Assembly: GCA_003439945.1 (NCBI GenBank)
Contig: QVRM01001765.1
Span: forward strand, 1-64,000
Origin: Dermanyssus gallinae
Lineage: Eukaryota > Arthropoda > Arachnida > Mesostigmata > Dermanyssidae
DNA length: 64,000 nucleotides
Direction: 5' to 3'
Shown in pieces: positions 46,244 through 59,830 of this stretch. A program made the translations under genes and the position numbers. The notes beneath the pieces are model-generated. The model did no database searches, was not told where the DNA came from, and saw only the letters and a program-made list of their open reading frames with translations. Positions within the stretch are counted from its first letter, which is position 1. The number at the start of each line of letters is the position of its first letter.

Positions 46244-49200
46244 GATATCATACCCTACACTAAAGAGACCTATCTTCAAGAAGCTTCACATGAACAGCCC
46301 GCAAGCTCTGCGGCTTATGACAACAAGCTGTCGATGACGACGACGACGACGATTGAGGTGCGATTTGTGCCTGGACCTTATTCAGCCAGTGAAATGGGCT
46401 CAAAATTGTATCATTTTTTTAACAGCCTGTTCTGCTGTACCAATTGCAATCAATTCGACTCGCTGTGCTGTCGCAGCAGCAGCAGCCGTAGCTAACTCCT
46501 AATTTGAGTTAACCCACCACCTGCTCTCACCGGCATCCACAGCACGAATTCGGGCACCGTTACAACCAAACGCTATGCCAAACGGCAGGCAACCGATGGG
46601 ACAGGCGATAACAATGCTATACTGGCGACTGGCCGCCGTCTACAGGCTGCGAAATGTCGCATGCGTTGCATCGCGTTGCACATTTCTGCACGTATGATGT
46701 GTGCGCGTGTGTGTTCGCAAATTCGACACAATGTTCTTGTTGTTGCTCTTGTCGTTGTTGTGGTTGTTGCTCTAGCTGTTGTTGTTGTTTTTGTTGTTGC
46801 TGTTGTTGTTTTTGTTGTTGCTGTTGTTGTGGTTGTTGTTGTTGTTGTTGCTGTCGCTGATATTCGTGTCGCTGTTGCTGCTGCTCTCCATGACGTTGTT
46901 GTGGTTGCTGTGGTCGTTATCGTTGTTGTTGTTGCTTTTGTAGTCGCTGTAATCGTTTTTGTTGTTGTTGTTATTGTTGGCTACGGCATGTTTCGGTTTT
47001 TGTTGATTCGGTTCTCATTCATCAGTCAATCAACCAATTTCAAGCTAAACTGTTGTAGCCCCCCCCCCGCTGTCAGCTAGTGCGTCGTGATCCTTTGCCG
47101 GTTCTCGGCCGATCGGTGCTTCGATCCGACAAGCCGCTCGTCAAGGTCAAATCGTGTCTGTGGTCTTCGTCAGCTTTGTCGTCGTCGGCTTCGTCGTCGG
47201 TTTCGTTGTTGTTCTTGTCGTTGTTGTTGTTGGTGTTCTTGTTGTTGTTCTTGCCGTTGTTGTTGTTGTTCTTTTCGTTGTTGTTGTTGCTGCTGTTTTT
47301 GTTGTTACTGCTGCATTTGTTGTTGCATCTTTATCTCGCCGACGAAGCAGAACTAGCAGCAACGGTATCAGGAAGCAGCCAAACAAACAGCACTGCACAG
47401 TCTCAGCGAGCGACTCTCAGTACAACCCCCCCCCCTCGCCCAACAAGCGATGGGGATGCATCTACGATTTGTCCAACCAAACCCCCGCCCGCGTCCGTGG
47501 CCGCTGCGTCGTCGTCAGCGGCGTTGCTCGTCCAACCGACGTCGACCGACAATTGCCCACCCACCCCCGCCTTGCGTTACGCGGACTAGAACAGGCAGCA
47601 GCTTTGTTACACTTCTTCGTCTTGAGCAACAACGCTGACAACAAAAGCAACAGAATCAGCAATAGCAACAATAACAACAACAGCAGTAATTCATATAAAC
47701 AGTCAGTCGTTTTTCCAGCTTACTCCTCTCTTCCCTCCCTCTCAAACCATAGAAAGTAAACAGATTGCTTGCATCTAATGGTTGTTGTTGTTAGTTGTGT
47801 TGTTTAAGTTCATGAATTCTGTTCAGTCGCTGTTATTGTTGTTGTTGTTGTTGTCGGTGGTGTCGTTAGTTTACATTGTCGTTCTCATTGTCGTAGTGGT
47901 TGTGGTTAATGTTCTTGCTGCCGTTATTGTTGTCGTTACTGCTTTTATCGCACACAAATCGTCTTTACCAAGATGAGAATTTCTCGGCGCCCTCTTGTCG
48001 GGTTTCTTTTGTGTTTACGGGGGGGGGGGGGGAAGGGGATCGACGACGGGGACCTTCTGGCCGGAATTGCTGTTAAATTAAATTTCTAACAGCAGCAGCG
48101 CCAGCTACAACAACAACGGCAACAACAGCAACAACAACAGCAACAGCAGCAACAACAACAACAACAACAACAACTTTCATAGTGTTATGTCCCCCCGCGA
48201 ACTGGGGAGCGACTAGGTTGTTGCGCGTCGCAATGTGTCATCCACGTCATCGTTGTCCGCCCCGTAGCACTTGGGTACCAACGCAATAAGGCTGACGTAG
48301 GTTGAAGATACTATGATGACAAAGACGTAACTAACCATCACCCCCATCACCATTATCATCATCATCATCATTATCATCACCACAACTACCACCACCAACA
48401 CTAAATTAGTACTTTGCCCGTTGCTACCACGACTTCGACGTCCACAACCATTTCTGCTTCGATACCACCACCACCACTACTACTACTACTGTTAGTACTT
48501 CTGATAGCACTGCTATGAATACTTCTGATAGTACTAGACAAGTGCAGACAATAGTCAGTCGACTACGCCTTCTCTTCCTTCCTATGGCATGTGGCATGCT
48601 CCTTCCTAACAGTATATCGTATTGTGTCGTTGATCATAGCGTCCCTTATGCCGCTGCCCTTGCAATAACGTATCATCGTCGTCATTTTTCCCGCAGTTTC
48701 TCTCTCTCTTCCTCGCTCTCTGTGTTGCCTTCTCTCAACGTCTTCAATGATTCCGTCCGCTCTGCCGCTCTGTGGCTCTTTCTCGGCGACTCGGCTCTTT
48801 TGATTCGACATTTGACGACCAGCCCGAATAAATGTGGCGGCGACGTCCCTTGCCTTGCCTAACCCGTTATACATATGGTAGTTAACGACAATGACAACGT
48901 CTTCTGTACTTGTGTGTCTGTCTGTCTATGGGGGGTGTGTGAGTGTGTGAGCATCATGTATGCATTATTAAACCATTACTACCACTACAACTACTACTAC
49001 TATTACTATTTCTGCTACTACGCGATGCCTGCATGTGTCTGTGGAGCTTTAAGAATGTATACCTTTTTCTTGATGCTGCTACCACCGCTGCTACAATCTG
49101 CAGCAACGCCTCTGTAGCCCAACGCTGCTGACTTTAGCGTGCCATACGCAGAGACCTTTCTCTCTCTCTATCGCAGAGAGTGACTACTGAGTCAATGAGT

Positions 49201-49779
49201 GACGACTTGACACCGCCTGTGAGTTGCTTATGTGTCTCTCTGTCTGCCTCTTTCTCTGTCAGTCTGTCCAATGACCAACGACAATAGAGCTGAACCATCA
49301 GATCCACACCACTACGTTACACACAAAGCGGAGGTAACGGAAGTGGTCAGTCAGTCAGTCACACCGATTCAATGCCCACACACCGCTCACACCACGCTAC
49401 CCCCGCATGGGCCGCACAAGCCCCAAACATGCCCCGGCGGGGGCACGGCCGTCTTAGACGGTCGCGGGCGCGTGTGCCCCCAGCGTCCACACGCCCAAAA
49501 CTTGGGTGGACAATAGCTGTGGCTGCTGTTGTTGTCGTTATTGTTGTTGTTGTTGTGCAAGACATTTTGCCGCGCGTTACGATGACGAAGGCTATAATAA
49601 TAATGATGATAATGATGACATCGACGGTGTTGTCATTGTTGTTGTTGATATGCTTGTTGTTGTTGTTTGTGTCGTCATTTTGTTGCGCTTTGTGGTCTTG
49701 CCCCCTCCCAGAGTCTTTTATTTGTCAGGCATCACTATTTCTCGCCATCTTCCCCCGCGCCCTCTCTTTCTCTCTCTCT

Positions 49780-49782
<3 letters not shown>
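46244..49782. other. Non-coding stretch
   Basis: No gene is recognised. It holds TTG at 46735-46980 (the largest single TTG block of this half), a run of C near 47060, TCG/TTG at 47165-47320, C near 47428, AAC at 47660-47690, TTG at 47835-47860, about 12 G near 48020, AAC/AGC at 48085-48175, CAT near 48340-48380, and TTG at 49520-49560. A 115-codon ATG frame at 48515-48862 shows nothing I recognise. Confidence 0.6.

Positions 49783-49828
<46 letters not shown>
49783..49828. repeat. (CT)n(TA)n tract
   Basis: About 23 TA units, preceded by a CT-rich tract from about 49762. Confidence 0.93.
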
Positions 49829-49829
<1 letters not shown>

Positions 49830-50804
49830 CTCTCAGTACATGTTTCTCTGCACTCCAATCGCCGATGATGCATCTATCGTAATCACCTGCCTAAGCAAAT
49901 AAATGGCAAATAAAAACTGTTCTTGGAAAACGCTAAACGTTTCCCTTTTCGTCCACCGCCTGCTCATACGGTGTGTGCCTTTAATGTGCGACGGCTAACT
50001 TGAATGTGTATGGCGTGCACCTCTACCGACAGCAATATGACATGGCAACAACAGCCGCATTAGCAACAACAACAGCAACAACTGCAACAGCAGCAGCAGC
50101 AACATGGGATGGTAGCAACAGCGGCATTGACAATAACAGCAACAACTACAGCAACAGCAAACAGTACTACACGCTCATATTCTGTCTATTCATCGGGACA
50201 GCAGCAGCATAAAAGGAAGCTAAGGAGGTCCACGGAGATTTGGGTTTAACCGAAACAACAGCAGCAGCGGCAGTAGCATATTGCGGCAGCTGCGGTACGA
50301 ATCAGCGCCAGCCAGCCAGCCTAGACCAGAAACGGTCAAATGCACCAGAACTGCACCGGTAGCGGCAACAACGAGACTCAGTCACCACCACCCTTGAAGA
50401 ACAAAGGAGCCAAAATGCGGCTCGGGGGTGGGAGTGGGGAACCGTTACGAACGACAACGACGACGACATCAAACGTTTCTACAACCACCACTTTTACTAT
50501 TACGGCTACCCGATACTACAGTGATGTCGACGATATGGTGATGATGCTGCTACTGCTGATGATGATGACGACTGTCATAGAACTATAACTATTACTACTA
50601 CAACTATTGCTGTTACTACTACTGTCGCAACAGGAACATAACGTAACGTTACCAACATTACGGTAACGCTACAGCTATAGTAGTGGTCGGCAGCTGATAG
50701 GAGATCTGAATCTAGAACCCAACGATGCTAAGCTAAGCTCATCGAATCTATCGTAATAGCGGATTCGCTAAGGTAGGTATCAACAATAAACAGCAAGCAT
50801 CAGA

Positions 50805-50805
50805 A

Positions 50806-50858
<53 letters not shown>

Positions 50859-50872
50859 TAATAATCATAATC
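50805..50872. repeat. (AAT)n microsatellite
   Basis: About 20 units with one AAA slip, followed by ATAATCATAATC. Confidence 0.95.
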
Positions 50873-51580
50873 ATAATTTTATTTTGCAGCCGGTAGCGTA
50901 GCCAGAGCCAACTGGCGAATAGATAACGATAGCAAAATATTTTCGAATCATTTGCGATTGATTTTAATTTATACTTATAGGATTTTTCAAGTATTTGATT
51001 AGGAAGATCTAGGAACAGAACGCGTATGTGCGAATCGGTACAGTGATGTCGGCGCTTGACTGTGCATTTGGTTCATCCAGCTGTCGCTTCGTGTCAATTC
51101 CTCAACTAGCGGTAAGAAAATGAGCCTACCACCAGAACCAGCAGCACAGCGTGGGCTTCCGCCAGTGTTGTCGATGATGATGATGATGATGATGTTGTTG
51201 TTGTGGTTGTTGCTGATGTTCCTCATTACTATTGATGTCATTGTTGACCTTGTTTGTTGCTGTTGTTGTCATCGTTACTGGCTCTTTCGACGCTATTGTA
51301 GTTGCCGTAGCATGTTCTGGCTACCGCTCTAACTACTTACTGGTAGTCGAGCAGAGCAGATCTGTCGGGTGCCATTCAATCGCCAGTAGCTTGCACGTAC
51401 ATTACTGCTCTGCAGCGGGGGGCGGCGCGAAATGTGGCTCGGTCGATTTGGACTGAACCCTTTTCACTGGTACGAAACGGCCCGTCACAAGAGATCCATC
51501 AAGGAGGTCGTTTGATTTTTTTTGTTGTGTCCTTGACATTGAACAGTCAAACATTGTTGCTAGATTCAGTTTCCGTCAGG

Positions 51581-51683
<103 letters not shown>

Positions 51684-51816
51684 CCAACATTACCCCAGAT
51701 CAGATTGTAAGAAAGATAGTTTCAAATTGAATACGATACGTCTAGATCTACTTACCAATCTAGATTTCTCGTTTCATCTCCGTGACCACATATACTATGT
51801 ATGCAGACGCACAAAT

Positions 51817-51817
<1 letters not shown>

Positions 51818-51852
<35 letters not shown>
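51818..51852. repeat. (CA)n(TA)n compound tract
   Basis: ACACACAC passes into about 13 TA units. Confidence 0.92.
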
Positions 51853-52496
51853 TACGCAGTCGTTGATTTTCCTCCTGTGTCTGGTCGATGGCTAGCCACA
51901 CTAGCAGAGAATATGTATAAATACGTGTACGCAATTTTATTATTCAATTGTAAAGTTACACGGATATATGATTGATTCATTGACCACAAGGGCTTGAGAG
52001 GGAGCGACACGTGGATGATACTATTATTATTATTGGTATTATTATTATTATTTGATGTGGAGTCCTGTATAGGTATTGGGTATGGATTATCGACGTTCCC
52101 AAAGCGCCAAGTTATTGTCGTCGTCACTATAACCGCAGCCCAGCACGCTCCCAAGTCAAGGGGGGGGGGGGCCAACGGTGGCCCGCTGATCCAGCACTAC
52201 GTGACGCTTACATAGGCGACAACCCGACGCTTAAACCGGGACGCCACTTTTGTCGCGGGCTTTGTGTTTGCTCTACGGGCGGAGGAGGGTTTACGGTCTA
52301 CGGTCTACGTCTGCACTCTTCGCCTTCGTTTGCCTTTAGTGAGGAAAAACGATGAAGGACAGACGGACGAACGGGGCCGATGACAGTGCTAACAAGGAAG
52401 ATCGAGGCGAAAGACGGCGGGCTGACGAGCGGACGCGTCAGGGATACGGCACCTGACTGACAGAAGTAGATGTAGACGTCGGTATGTAAATGTATG

Positions 52497-52539
<43 letters not shown>

Positions 52540-52580
52540 TTATATATATATAATATTTAAAAATATATATGTATATATAT
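52497..52580. repeat. Interrupted (TA)n microsatellite
   Basis: A TA block to 52536, then ACATTTATATA, TAATATTTAAAA and GTATATATATG segments. Confidence 0.92.
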
Positions 52581-52911
52581 GTGCGTGTGAAGGAGAGAGA
52601 TCATCCTTGTTGTTGTGTACGCTCTGGTATTCATTGTCAGAGTTGTTTTTATTGTTGTTGTTGGTAGCGCAGCTGCTGCGACCGCCATCTGACAAGAACG
52701 AGACAACGGTGGTGGCAGCGGCATCGGCGACGACGCTGAACAGCGGTGGTGATCTCCGTGGCGCGAAATTGATCAAATTGGCCACACGCGTTTTTCTGTG
52801 CGTGTTGTTTGCTGTTGCCGATTGACCGATCAGAGTAGAGCAGAATATAGCAGAGCGATTCATTCGGCCAGCGGCCGTCGTACAGGCAGATAGGCAGTAG
52901 ATAGATAGATA

Positions 52912-52975
52912 GATACATGTATTAGACACGACACGGAGGGATAGATACATGTATGAGACACGACACGGAGGGAGG
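52912..52975 (+). repeat. 32-bp tandem duplication
   Basis: Two adjacent copies (52912-52943 and 52944-52975) of GATACATGTAT-AGACACGACACGGAGGGA differ at a T/G and near the end. They follow a short GATA tract. Confidence 0.88.
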
Positions 52976-53817
52976 CAGAGCGCTAGAGAAATGGCGAAAC
53001 AGATAACGCCACCAAAGAATGGTGCGAGAGAGAGAGGAGAGGAGGGAGGGAGAGATCGAGGAAGCAAAGGAAAGAGGGAAACTGAACAGAGAAAAAAAAG
53101 AAAGATATGAGAAAGGAGAGGAGAGTCGATTTCCTATTGATTCGCAGACCTGTTGTGTGGTCATTTGATTACGGCAACGATGTTGACGCGCGCTCTCTCT
53201 CTCTCTCTCTCGCATTCGCTTCATATTTGATTGTTCTTTCCTAGTGGCTTGATTGGTCGGTCGGTCGGTCGGTCGGAGGTCGACATCATGGTTGAGCAAG
53301 CGTAGTAGCGCACCGTAATGGTTGGTGGCAGCAGGAGCTGTTCATAGTAGCACTGGTAGTAGCAGTCGTTGGTAGTAGCGGTAACACTACGAGTTGAAGC
53401 AGTAGCAGCGCACGGTGCGTTCTCTGTGTGGTCGAGGCGGTTGATCGGATGGTCGGTTGGTCAGTTGGCAAAGCAACCAGATCATCAGGCCGGTGATCTG
53501 GTTGCTTCGAAGAAGCAGCAGAACAAGAAGAAGAAAAAGTCGATCTCGATACTGAAGTCCGTGATGATGATGATGGTGACGATGATGGTGATGCTCACCA
53601 ATTTTTCCCGGTCGTTCCTATCGATGTATCGGTAGTGTATAGATATGGCTGTATATATGGTCGATTTAACTCGATTCGACGGCGTCCGCTGTCTTTCCAC
53701 CCCTGCTTCATCTTCTTCTTTCTTTCGCTTTTCTGCTTCTGCAAGCGTGAAGCACGAACATGCGTGCGTGCACACACACATACACCTATAAACAATCGCG
53801 TATACGTAAGCCTTTAT

Positions 53818-53835
53818 AAATATATATATATATAT

Positions 53836-53908
<73 letters not shown>

Positions 53909-53919
53909 ATATATATTTA
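53818..53919. repeat. (TA)n microsatellite, ~100 bp
   Basis: TA with one ACACA near 53835 and a TTATA slip near 53898. Confidence 0.95.
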
Positions 53920-54746
53920 CAAAAGTGTACCGCTCACAAACTCCCATCCGGTACCACACATGCGAGTAAATACATCCATACATATGTACAGATGTTTACA
54001 AAACCGCGTGCAGAGACAGATGCAATATATGAATCGTGCATATGATTCGATGACTACAGGATCCCACGGCTGCATGTATGCACTACGCACAACATCGATA
54101 CATAGCACGCTTGTATAGATAGCTAGATAAATAGATACATGGTACACAGCCACAGCAAGGCTAGAACGAAGGCGTGCGTGCGTTCGGGCGTCGGCGTCGG
54201 CGTGCAGGCACGTCGTCACAGTGACGGGCAGGCCAGCGGTCAGACGTTATTCAAGACAGACAGCCACACAGACCGACAGATAGATAGATAGGCACATAGA
54301 TGGATACGCTACGCTAATCGCGCTACTACATACAGGTGGTAACAGTGGTGTGGTAGATGTACACCATGAACAAGACTGTTGTTACCACACCTAACCTAGC
54401 TGGCTAGGTGCACAAAAAAGCGTTCCTAATTTCAAATAAGCCCGCCGCCGCTGCTGCTGCTACCGCCCGCTGCTGTCCGCTAAATCGGCGGTCGGATCTC
54501 GGCAAAAGTACGATGTTCTTCGGGGCGATGATGCAGGATTGTTGGCGATCAGCCTGTCCACTGGTAATGGAGATGGCCACAATGGCGATCACAATATGTC
54601 GTCATAATGATGATGATGATGATGAAGATCGTGGACATCGTGGTGGCGGCGGTGATGATGATAATGATGATGACGATTATAATGTTCATGCTGTTCAGGA
54701 TGTTGTTCAGGATGGCGGCCCGATCGCCTGAACGCGAACGTGTGTA

Positions 54747-55289
54747 TTATCCGCGATGCGGATGTTTGCTTGCGGGCGTACGTTGACTGTGGCTGGCCGG
54801 CCAGGATCTGCAATCGGACTTCGGGGCCTTTCGGGGCGCTCGCCACAGTTCGTAGTTATTGTTGTCGTTGTCACCAGCAGTAACGGCTACTGGTGCTTCT
54901 GTTGCTGACGCTGGTGCTTCTGATGCTGCAGATTGACTGCGCGTACCTCTTTTTCTCTGCGGCTGGTCGTCTGTGGTTGGCTGATCTTGCGTTGGTTCCA
55001 CACCCGTTGGCGAGTCGACGAGTTGTCTGCTGGAGGTGACCCCTGGGGGTGGAGAATGCCCCGCGGATGCGGTTGTTGTTGTCGTTTTCGTTGCCGTTGT
55101 TGTTTCTGCTGTTGTTGTTGCTACTGTTACTGCTGCCGATGATAATGTTGTTGATGCAGCTGCTTCTGTTGTTGATGCCGGCGACTTGCGCGATTTACGC
55201 GCGATCCTGTAAATGATAGGCGGACGATTGACGGGCGCAAAGCGGCGATTTCCCGCCGCCGTCGCTGCCGCCATGACGCGAAGGGGCAT
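54747..55289 (-). CDS. Hypothetical Ser/Thr/Ala-rich frame, doubtful
   Basis: An ATG frame of 180 codons on the minus strand. A second ATG follows five codons in. Visible features are a basic patch (RIARKSRKS) near residues 28-36, a Thr/Ala/Ser-rich middle, a Pro/Gln/Asp-rich segment with QRKRGTRSQ, and an ordinary C-terminal part. It is less repetitive than the other long frames here, but it still overlaps TTG/CAA-type sequence and has no domain I recognise. It could be a disordered exon or chance. Confidence 0.25.
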   Translation of the reverse strand: MPLRVMAAATAAGNRRFAPVNRPPIIYRIARKSRKSPASTTEAAASTTLSSAAVTVATTTAETTTATKTTTTTASAGHSPPPGVTSSRQLVDSPTGVEPTQDQPTTDDQPQRKRGTRSQSAASEAPASATEAPVAVTAGDNDNNNYELWRAPRKAPKSDCRSWPASHSQRTPASKHPHRG

Positions 55290-56494
55290 CGGTCAAGGCG
55301 AACGGGCTACATCAGCTGGTCAAAACTTCTTATGGTCATGATGCTACTGCTGCTGATGATGGTTGTCGTAGCAGTCCTGATAATGGTGAAGATGTGGTGG
55401 TGGAGGTGGTGATGGTGGTGATGATGGTGATGATGATGATGATGGCGGGGCGAACTTCTTGACGATTCTGTGGAAGCCCAATCTGCCGCGCTCGCTGCCA
55501 ACGAAAAATCTGACGCGGTTGCGTAGTGTGTGATTAACATGACGATTATTCCTATTATTGTTATCGTTAGTATCATGATTCGTACGGTTGCTGGTTTCGC
55601 TGCTTCCCTGTCCCATGCTTTCTTTCTGTTTTTTTTTGTTCTCCAAATCTTTGCTTACCCAGTCCCCTTATTTATATAAATTTTCTTGCGTCTTTCTTGT
55701 TATCTGTTTCGTTTCCTCTCCCCGATCTCATCACCATCAAGGTAGTGGTCATGCTCATAGTTTCGTCATTTGCGTAGAGCGTTCATGTGCGCACCTCTAC
55801 TATTTTCATCGACATTTTCAACATCACCCTCATATCGATCACCACAGTACTGTACCGTTGTAGTAAGCCGAGGCAATACCGACACGTTGGAGGGTCGAAT
55901 GGACGAACCGATAACTAAGAACGGCCATGTTGGCATACACGTACTTCACAGTCACCAATATTTACCCAAAACGACGATGACAACACCAACAACAACAACA
56001 ACGACGAGAGTGTACCGCACGCCTTCTTCGGGCTTCTGGCTTCCTTAGAACGGCGTTCGCTTACGTGCAACATCTGCAAATGTCCCCGTGCAGGGAACCG
56101 CTACCAGAGACAATGTTGTTGGACGTCGTCTTCGTCGACGGCAGCAACGACATCAGGACCAGCAACGTCGATATCAGCAATATTCATAAGTCTGGCTTGA
56201 ACAGCTAACACTGCCACCGCGGACGCTGATTTGGCCTCAGAAAGTGGTTTGGCACCATCCGACCCCATCAGATCTGACCCATCTTTTCTTATCCTACTTT
56301 TTCTTCTTCCCTTTGAACGGTGCTGTTGCTGCCAATGCGGTTTCATTTTGTTCATTTTATTCTTTGTTTTTATTCTGTTTTTTTTTTTCATATTATTATC
56401 TCCGTGTGCACATTGAATTGATCTGCTTCTTGTTTTCGTTACGTGGCGATTGTTTTAATAAGGTGGTTTTGAATCCTAGAGTACCCTCTGTCTC

Positions 56495-56790
56495 CTACGG
56501 GTTTGGAATCGTCGCGAGGTATATCTTCAATGCATTAAGGGCGGGACATATTGAGATATCTAGCGTTTGCCCAGCAGTCCTTGTGACAGCAGCAGCATCA
56601 TGGCCGCTGACTTTTAGCAGCGGTATGGTTTTATCATCTGTTGTCGATGAGCATCGCTCAACGAAAATTCGACAAACATTAGGGATCGAACCGGCAACAT
56701 CCCGGTAGAGGACATGACCATGTACATCACGCTCGTCTCCCCAAACCACGACGCCACACGGCCGCCCTAGGGACTGTTTGTGAGTCAAGT
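56495..56790 (-). mobile_element. tRNA-derived SINE candidate, family C, copy 2
   Basis: On the minus strand, GTGTGGCGTCGTGGTTTGG gives an A-box-like start near 56755. CCGGTTCGATCCC near 56693 is a good B box. A body of about 190 bp follows, with ATTTTCGTTGAGCGATG, CAACAGATGATA, CGCTGCTAAAAGTCAGCGG and a CTG cluster. The first part of that body resembles 10655-10700. The T-arm is only partly paired, so it is an old copy. Confidence 0.5.
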
Positions 56791-57204
56791 CTGTTTTCTT
56801 GATGTTGTTCATGTCTGGATGTTATTGGACGACCGTAGCAATTGCTCAAAGTAGTTGACTGATGGAATTTTATTTATGATCATGAGGATAAAGTATAATG
56901 GACGATCTTTGTTTTTTTGTTTTGTTAATTAGAGCAGATGCCCAATAGACAATAACAACAACAACCCGCTCATTCTCCGTTTTTAGTCTGTCGTTTCCGT
57001 CAATTGTCACTTACGGCTTTTTACCGCCGTACGCCTCATAATCGCAAATAGCTAGTCACCGGCCGTCACACGCATTCTATTGCATTGGTCGGCACTGCGG
57101 TTGTCTGTTTCTAGCGTCAGTGTCAGATATGCCACGCTGGATATCGTTGTACACGCGATGCGTGTTCGGATGGCGTTCCGTTTACTGCCGCTATTCTTGT
57201 TGTT

Positions 57205-57357
57205 GTTGTGTTATTGTTGCTTCTGCAGTTGTTGCTGTGGCCGTTGTTGTTCTCGTTGTTATTGTTACTGCTGCGGTTGTTGCTGTGGCTGTTGTTGTTC
57301 TCGTTGTTGTTGTTGCTTCTGCGGTTGTTGCTGTGACTGTTGTTGTTGTTGTTGTGG
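57205..57357 (-). repeat. 48-bp minisatellite, three units
   Basis: CTTCTGCAGTTGTTGCTGTG-type units start at 57220, 57268 and 57316, an exact 48-bp period in TTG-rich sequence. Because 48 is divisible by three, frames stay open through it. Confidence 0.9.
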
Positions 57358-58644
57358 TGTTTGCGGCCAACACAGCAATATCGGCAGCACGAAGACTGGC
57401 TACGCAAAGGATCCCGCCCCCTCTACACCCGTGCACCCACTGAGACGACCTCGACGAAACGTATCCGAAAAGCGAAATCGGAAATGGTTCAAAACGCAGA
57501 AACACCGTGCTCTGGTGCTGCGCTATTATCGCTCGCTCGCTGCTCGACGATTGTTTGAAATTTCTCTTCTGAACGGCGGCACGCACACACGTTGGGAGGA
57601 CGTGAACTAGCAACGGCTTACCCCTAGCGAAGAGGTAGATCGTGTTGGCAGTGCAGTTTTGCATTTCCGGATGGTGAATGGATCACTTGCGGGTCCTGTG
57701 AGGTCGGGCTGCACCATGGATCGCATAGCTATGGTTAATTTATTGAATATCCTTGCATCAGATATCCTTGCGGTCAGAAATGTAACTGATTTGTTTGGAA
57801 TTACTGTTATTCTTAGTACTCGCTTGTATTTACTTGTAATTGTAGTTATAATAATAATAATAATAATTTAAGTAGCTATGCGTGCTATCATGATATTTAT
57901 GTACGTTTCTGGTTGAGATAAAACATTTATTATTAAATTACAAAAACACATTATATAACCGTTAAGTTTTAGAATACGGCAAATTCACGAGGTCGGTACA
58001 GATGCATCACGATAAGACAAAACCATTCTCGTGTATTAAAGATCGGTTGCGTCAGACATTCGACTCGAACAAAGCTAATGCAGGCTTGAAGGGCAGAATA
58101 TGCGAGCCACAGGAAGGCCAATCTCTATGATTTTCGAAAGTGACGTAAAATAGAGTTGCGCTTTATCGTGGTCTCAATAGCATATGCATCACGTACAGCG
58201 AATATCGGAATATTGTATGATTTTGGGATTATATGTATATATGTGCTTTTTGATTTTTTTCGGTACCCTTAACAGTTGTTCTTGTATCCTATTTGGACAT
58301 CGGCACATCGTATATACTATATGCCACCTTCTGGAAGACTTTAAGAGCCATTTTTATGGGTGTCAATTCACCTACCAATCTATACGTATGCCTCGTTAGA
58401 TGAATGATTAGATCCTCTTGTCTGACCTTCTCAACATCTTGATTTGTGATTGTTGATTACGTCGAGCTCGTTCAAGCCACATAAGCATCTCGCGGTCGCT
58501 GGGTGGGAAGCGTCTAGCAATCAGATAGATCTACATACTGTTTGCGCCAAATCTGGCTAAACAGAAATAGAAGCTACAATTACATGCGCAGAACAATGGT
58601 GGAAACTTACCATTGAGACACAAGGGAAATACGGCGCCAGGGGC

Positions 58645-59010
58645 AGCAGCAACAACAACAACGGCAACATCAACAAATGCTCCGACAGCAATTGCTATAG
58701 TACCATTGTTGTTCCACCAAGGCAGCGAAAGACAAACAACAACAACAACAACAGCAATACCGACGTCGACAGCAACAAGGCTTGTCATACTTATTGTTAA
58801 CGATATTGATATTGTTATTGTTGTTGTTGCATTTGTTATCCATGTTGCTGACGCAATTAGACATAATTATTTTCGTCGTCGAGTTTTTTGTTGTTGTCGT
58901 TGTTGTTGCTTTTGCTACTATTCTGTGATCAGTATTCTTGTCCATTTTACCATCCTTGTTGTTGTTGTTGTTGTTGCTGCTGTCATTGTTGTTGCTGCTG
59001 TTGCTACCGC
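58645..59010. repeat. Facing CAA and TTG tracts
   Basis: CAA/CAG-rich DNA (58645-58780) is followed within 25 bp by TTG-rich DNA (58805-59010). RNA from either strand could fold CAA against TTG. Confidence 0.85.
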
Positions 59011-59642
59011 TAGAAACCACAATCATCGCAACAAAGGAGCCTACGCACCCATGCTGCTGCTGATGTCTCCTTAACAAAGGGCCAACATTTCTCGTCTTAG
59101 ATGCCATATGAGAGCTATTCGCGCATACATTCGCTCCGACACAGGCTGACACTGAGCAAGGTCAGCTACCGGAACTACGTGTTACTGGTGCAGGTGTTCT
59201 GTGACACACACACAATGACAGCGGCACCCCGCGCGTTGCAACGCACGGGCGTCAAAGCCGGGGCTCGATAGCTTCACGCCGAGAAGGGCTATCACGCTAA
59301 AAGCGACGTTAAACTTTTTTTTTTAATTTATTGTATAGATGCTTCTAGAGCGTTACCACCACCGTAAGCTACAATTATTGTAAATTGAAAATTGGTTCTT
59401 GACATTTCTTCTTATGGCCTCGGAGAGGAATTTTGTATGGAACATTTTCGTGCGGCCTATAACGTGCAAACATTTCACAGCACCACGCGGACATTGTAAT
59501 AGACAGATGCTATTCGCACACTATAGTAAAAATTGGGAACTTGCATTATATGTATAGGTTGGTGTTTGCTTTTGTCTCGATTTTTAGGCTAGTCTCAATT
59601 TGTTTTGCATTCAAGGTTTTTGCAATTTGCAGCCCGCATAGC

Positions 59643-59830
59643 GAGTCGAGCCCGGTGGCGTGGTGCATTCGCCTGCGCCCCGCGACCGAAAAAGACATGT
59701 AGGTGCGCGGGTTCGAGCCCCACCGTTGCACATTTGTATGTATGGGGGTTCGTCTATGAAGCAATGCAAAAAGCAGTCCCTTTAACGTTAAATCCTGGCT
59801 GAGGGTCAGCCCGAAAAGTTTAAAAAGCCC
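59643..59830 (+). mobile_element. tRNA-derived SINE, family A, copy 2
   Basis: CGAGCCCGGTGGCGTGGTGCATTCGC carries the A-box-like part. GCGGGTTCGAGCCCCAC carries the B box. CGTTGCACATTTGTATGTA, GTTCGTCTATGAAGCAATGC, AACGTTAAATCCTGGCTGAGG and GTCAGCCCGAAAAG follow. The order matches 46243-46055 throughout. No poly-A or clear target duplication is visible. Confidence 0.75.

Larger units (their letters stand above)
56791..59642. other. Non-coding stretch
   Basis: No gene is recognised. It holds a 48-bp minisatellite near 57.2 kb, (AAT)n near 57850-57868, CAA at 58645-58780, TTG at 58810-59010 and a T run near 59317. The interval 57870-58600 is AT-rich unique sequence with no frame I can assign. 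Near 59230-59325 a GGGGCTCGATAGC and a CGCTAAAAGCGACGTTAAAC before the T run hint at a worn SINE 3' end, too weak to call. Confidence 0.6.

Noticed and set aside
48515..48862. 115-codon ATG frame
   Set aside because: It is not repetitive, but no domain is recognised, and its Ser/Leu-rich centre comes from CT-rich sequence.
59230..59330. SINE 3' end (GGGGCTCGATAGC, AAAGCGACGTTAAAC, T run)
   Set aside because: The B-box match is poor, there is no A box and no second copy in the window.
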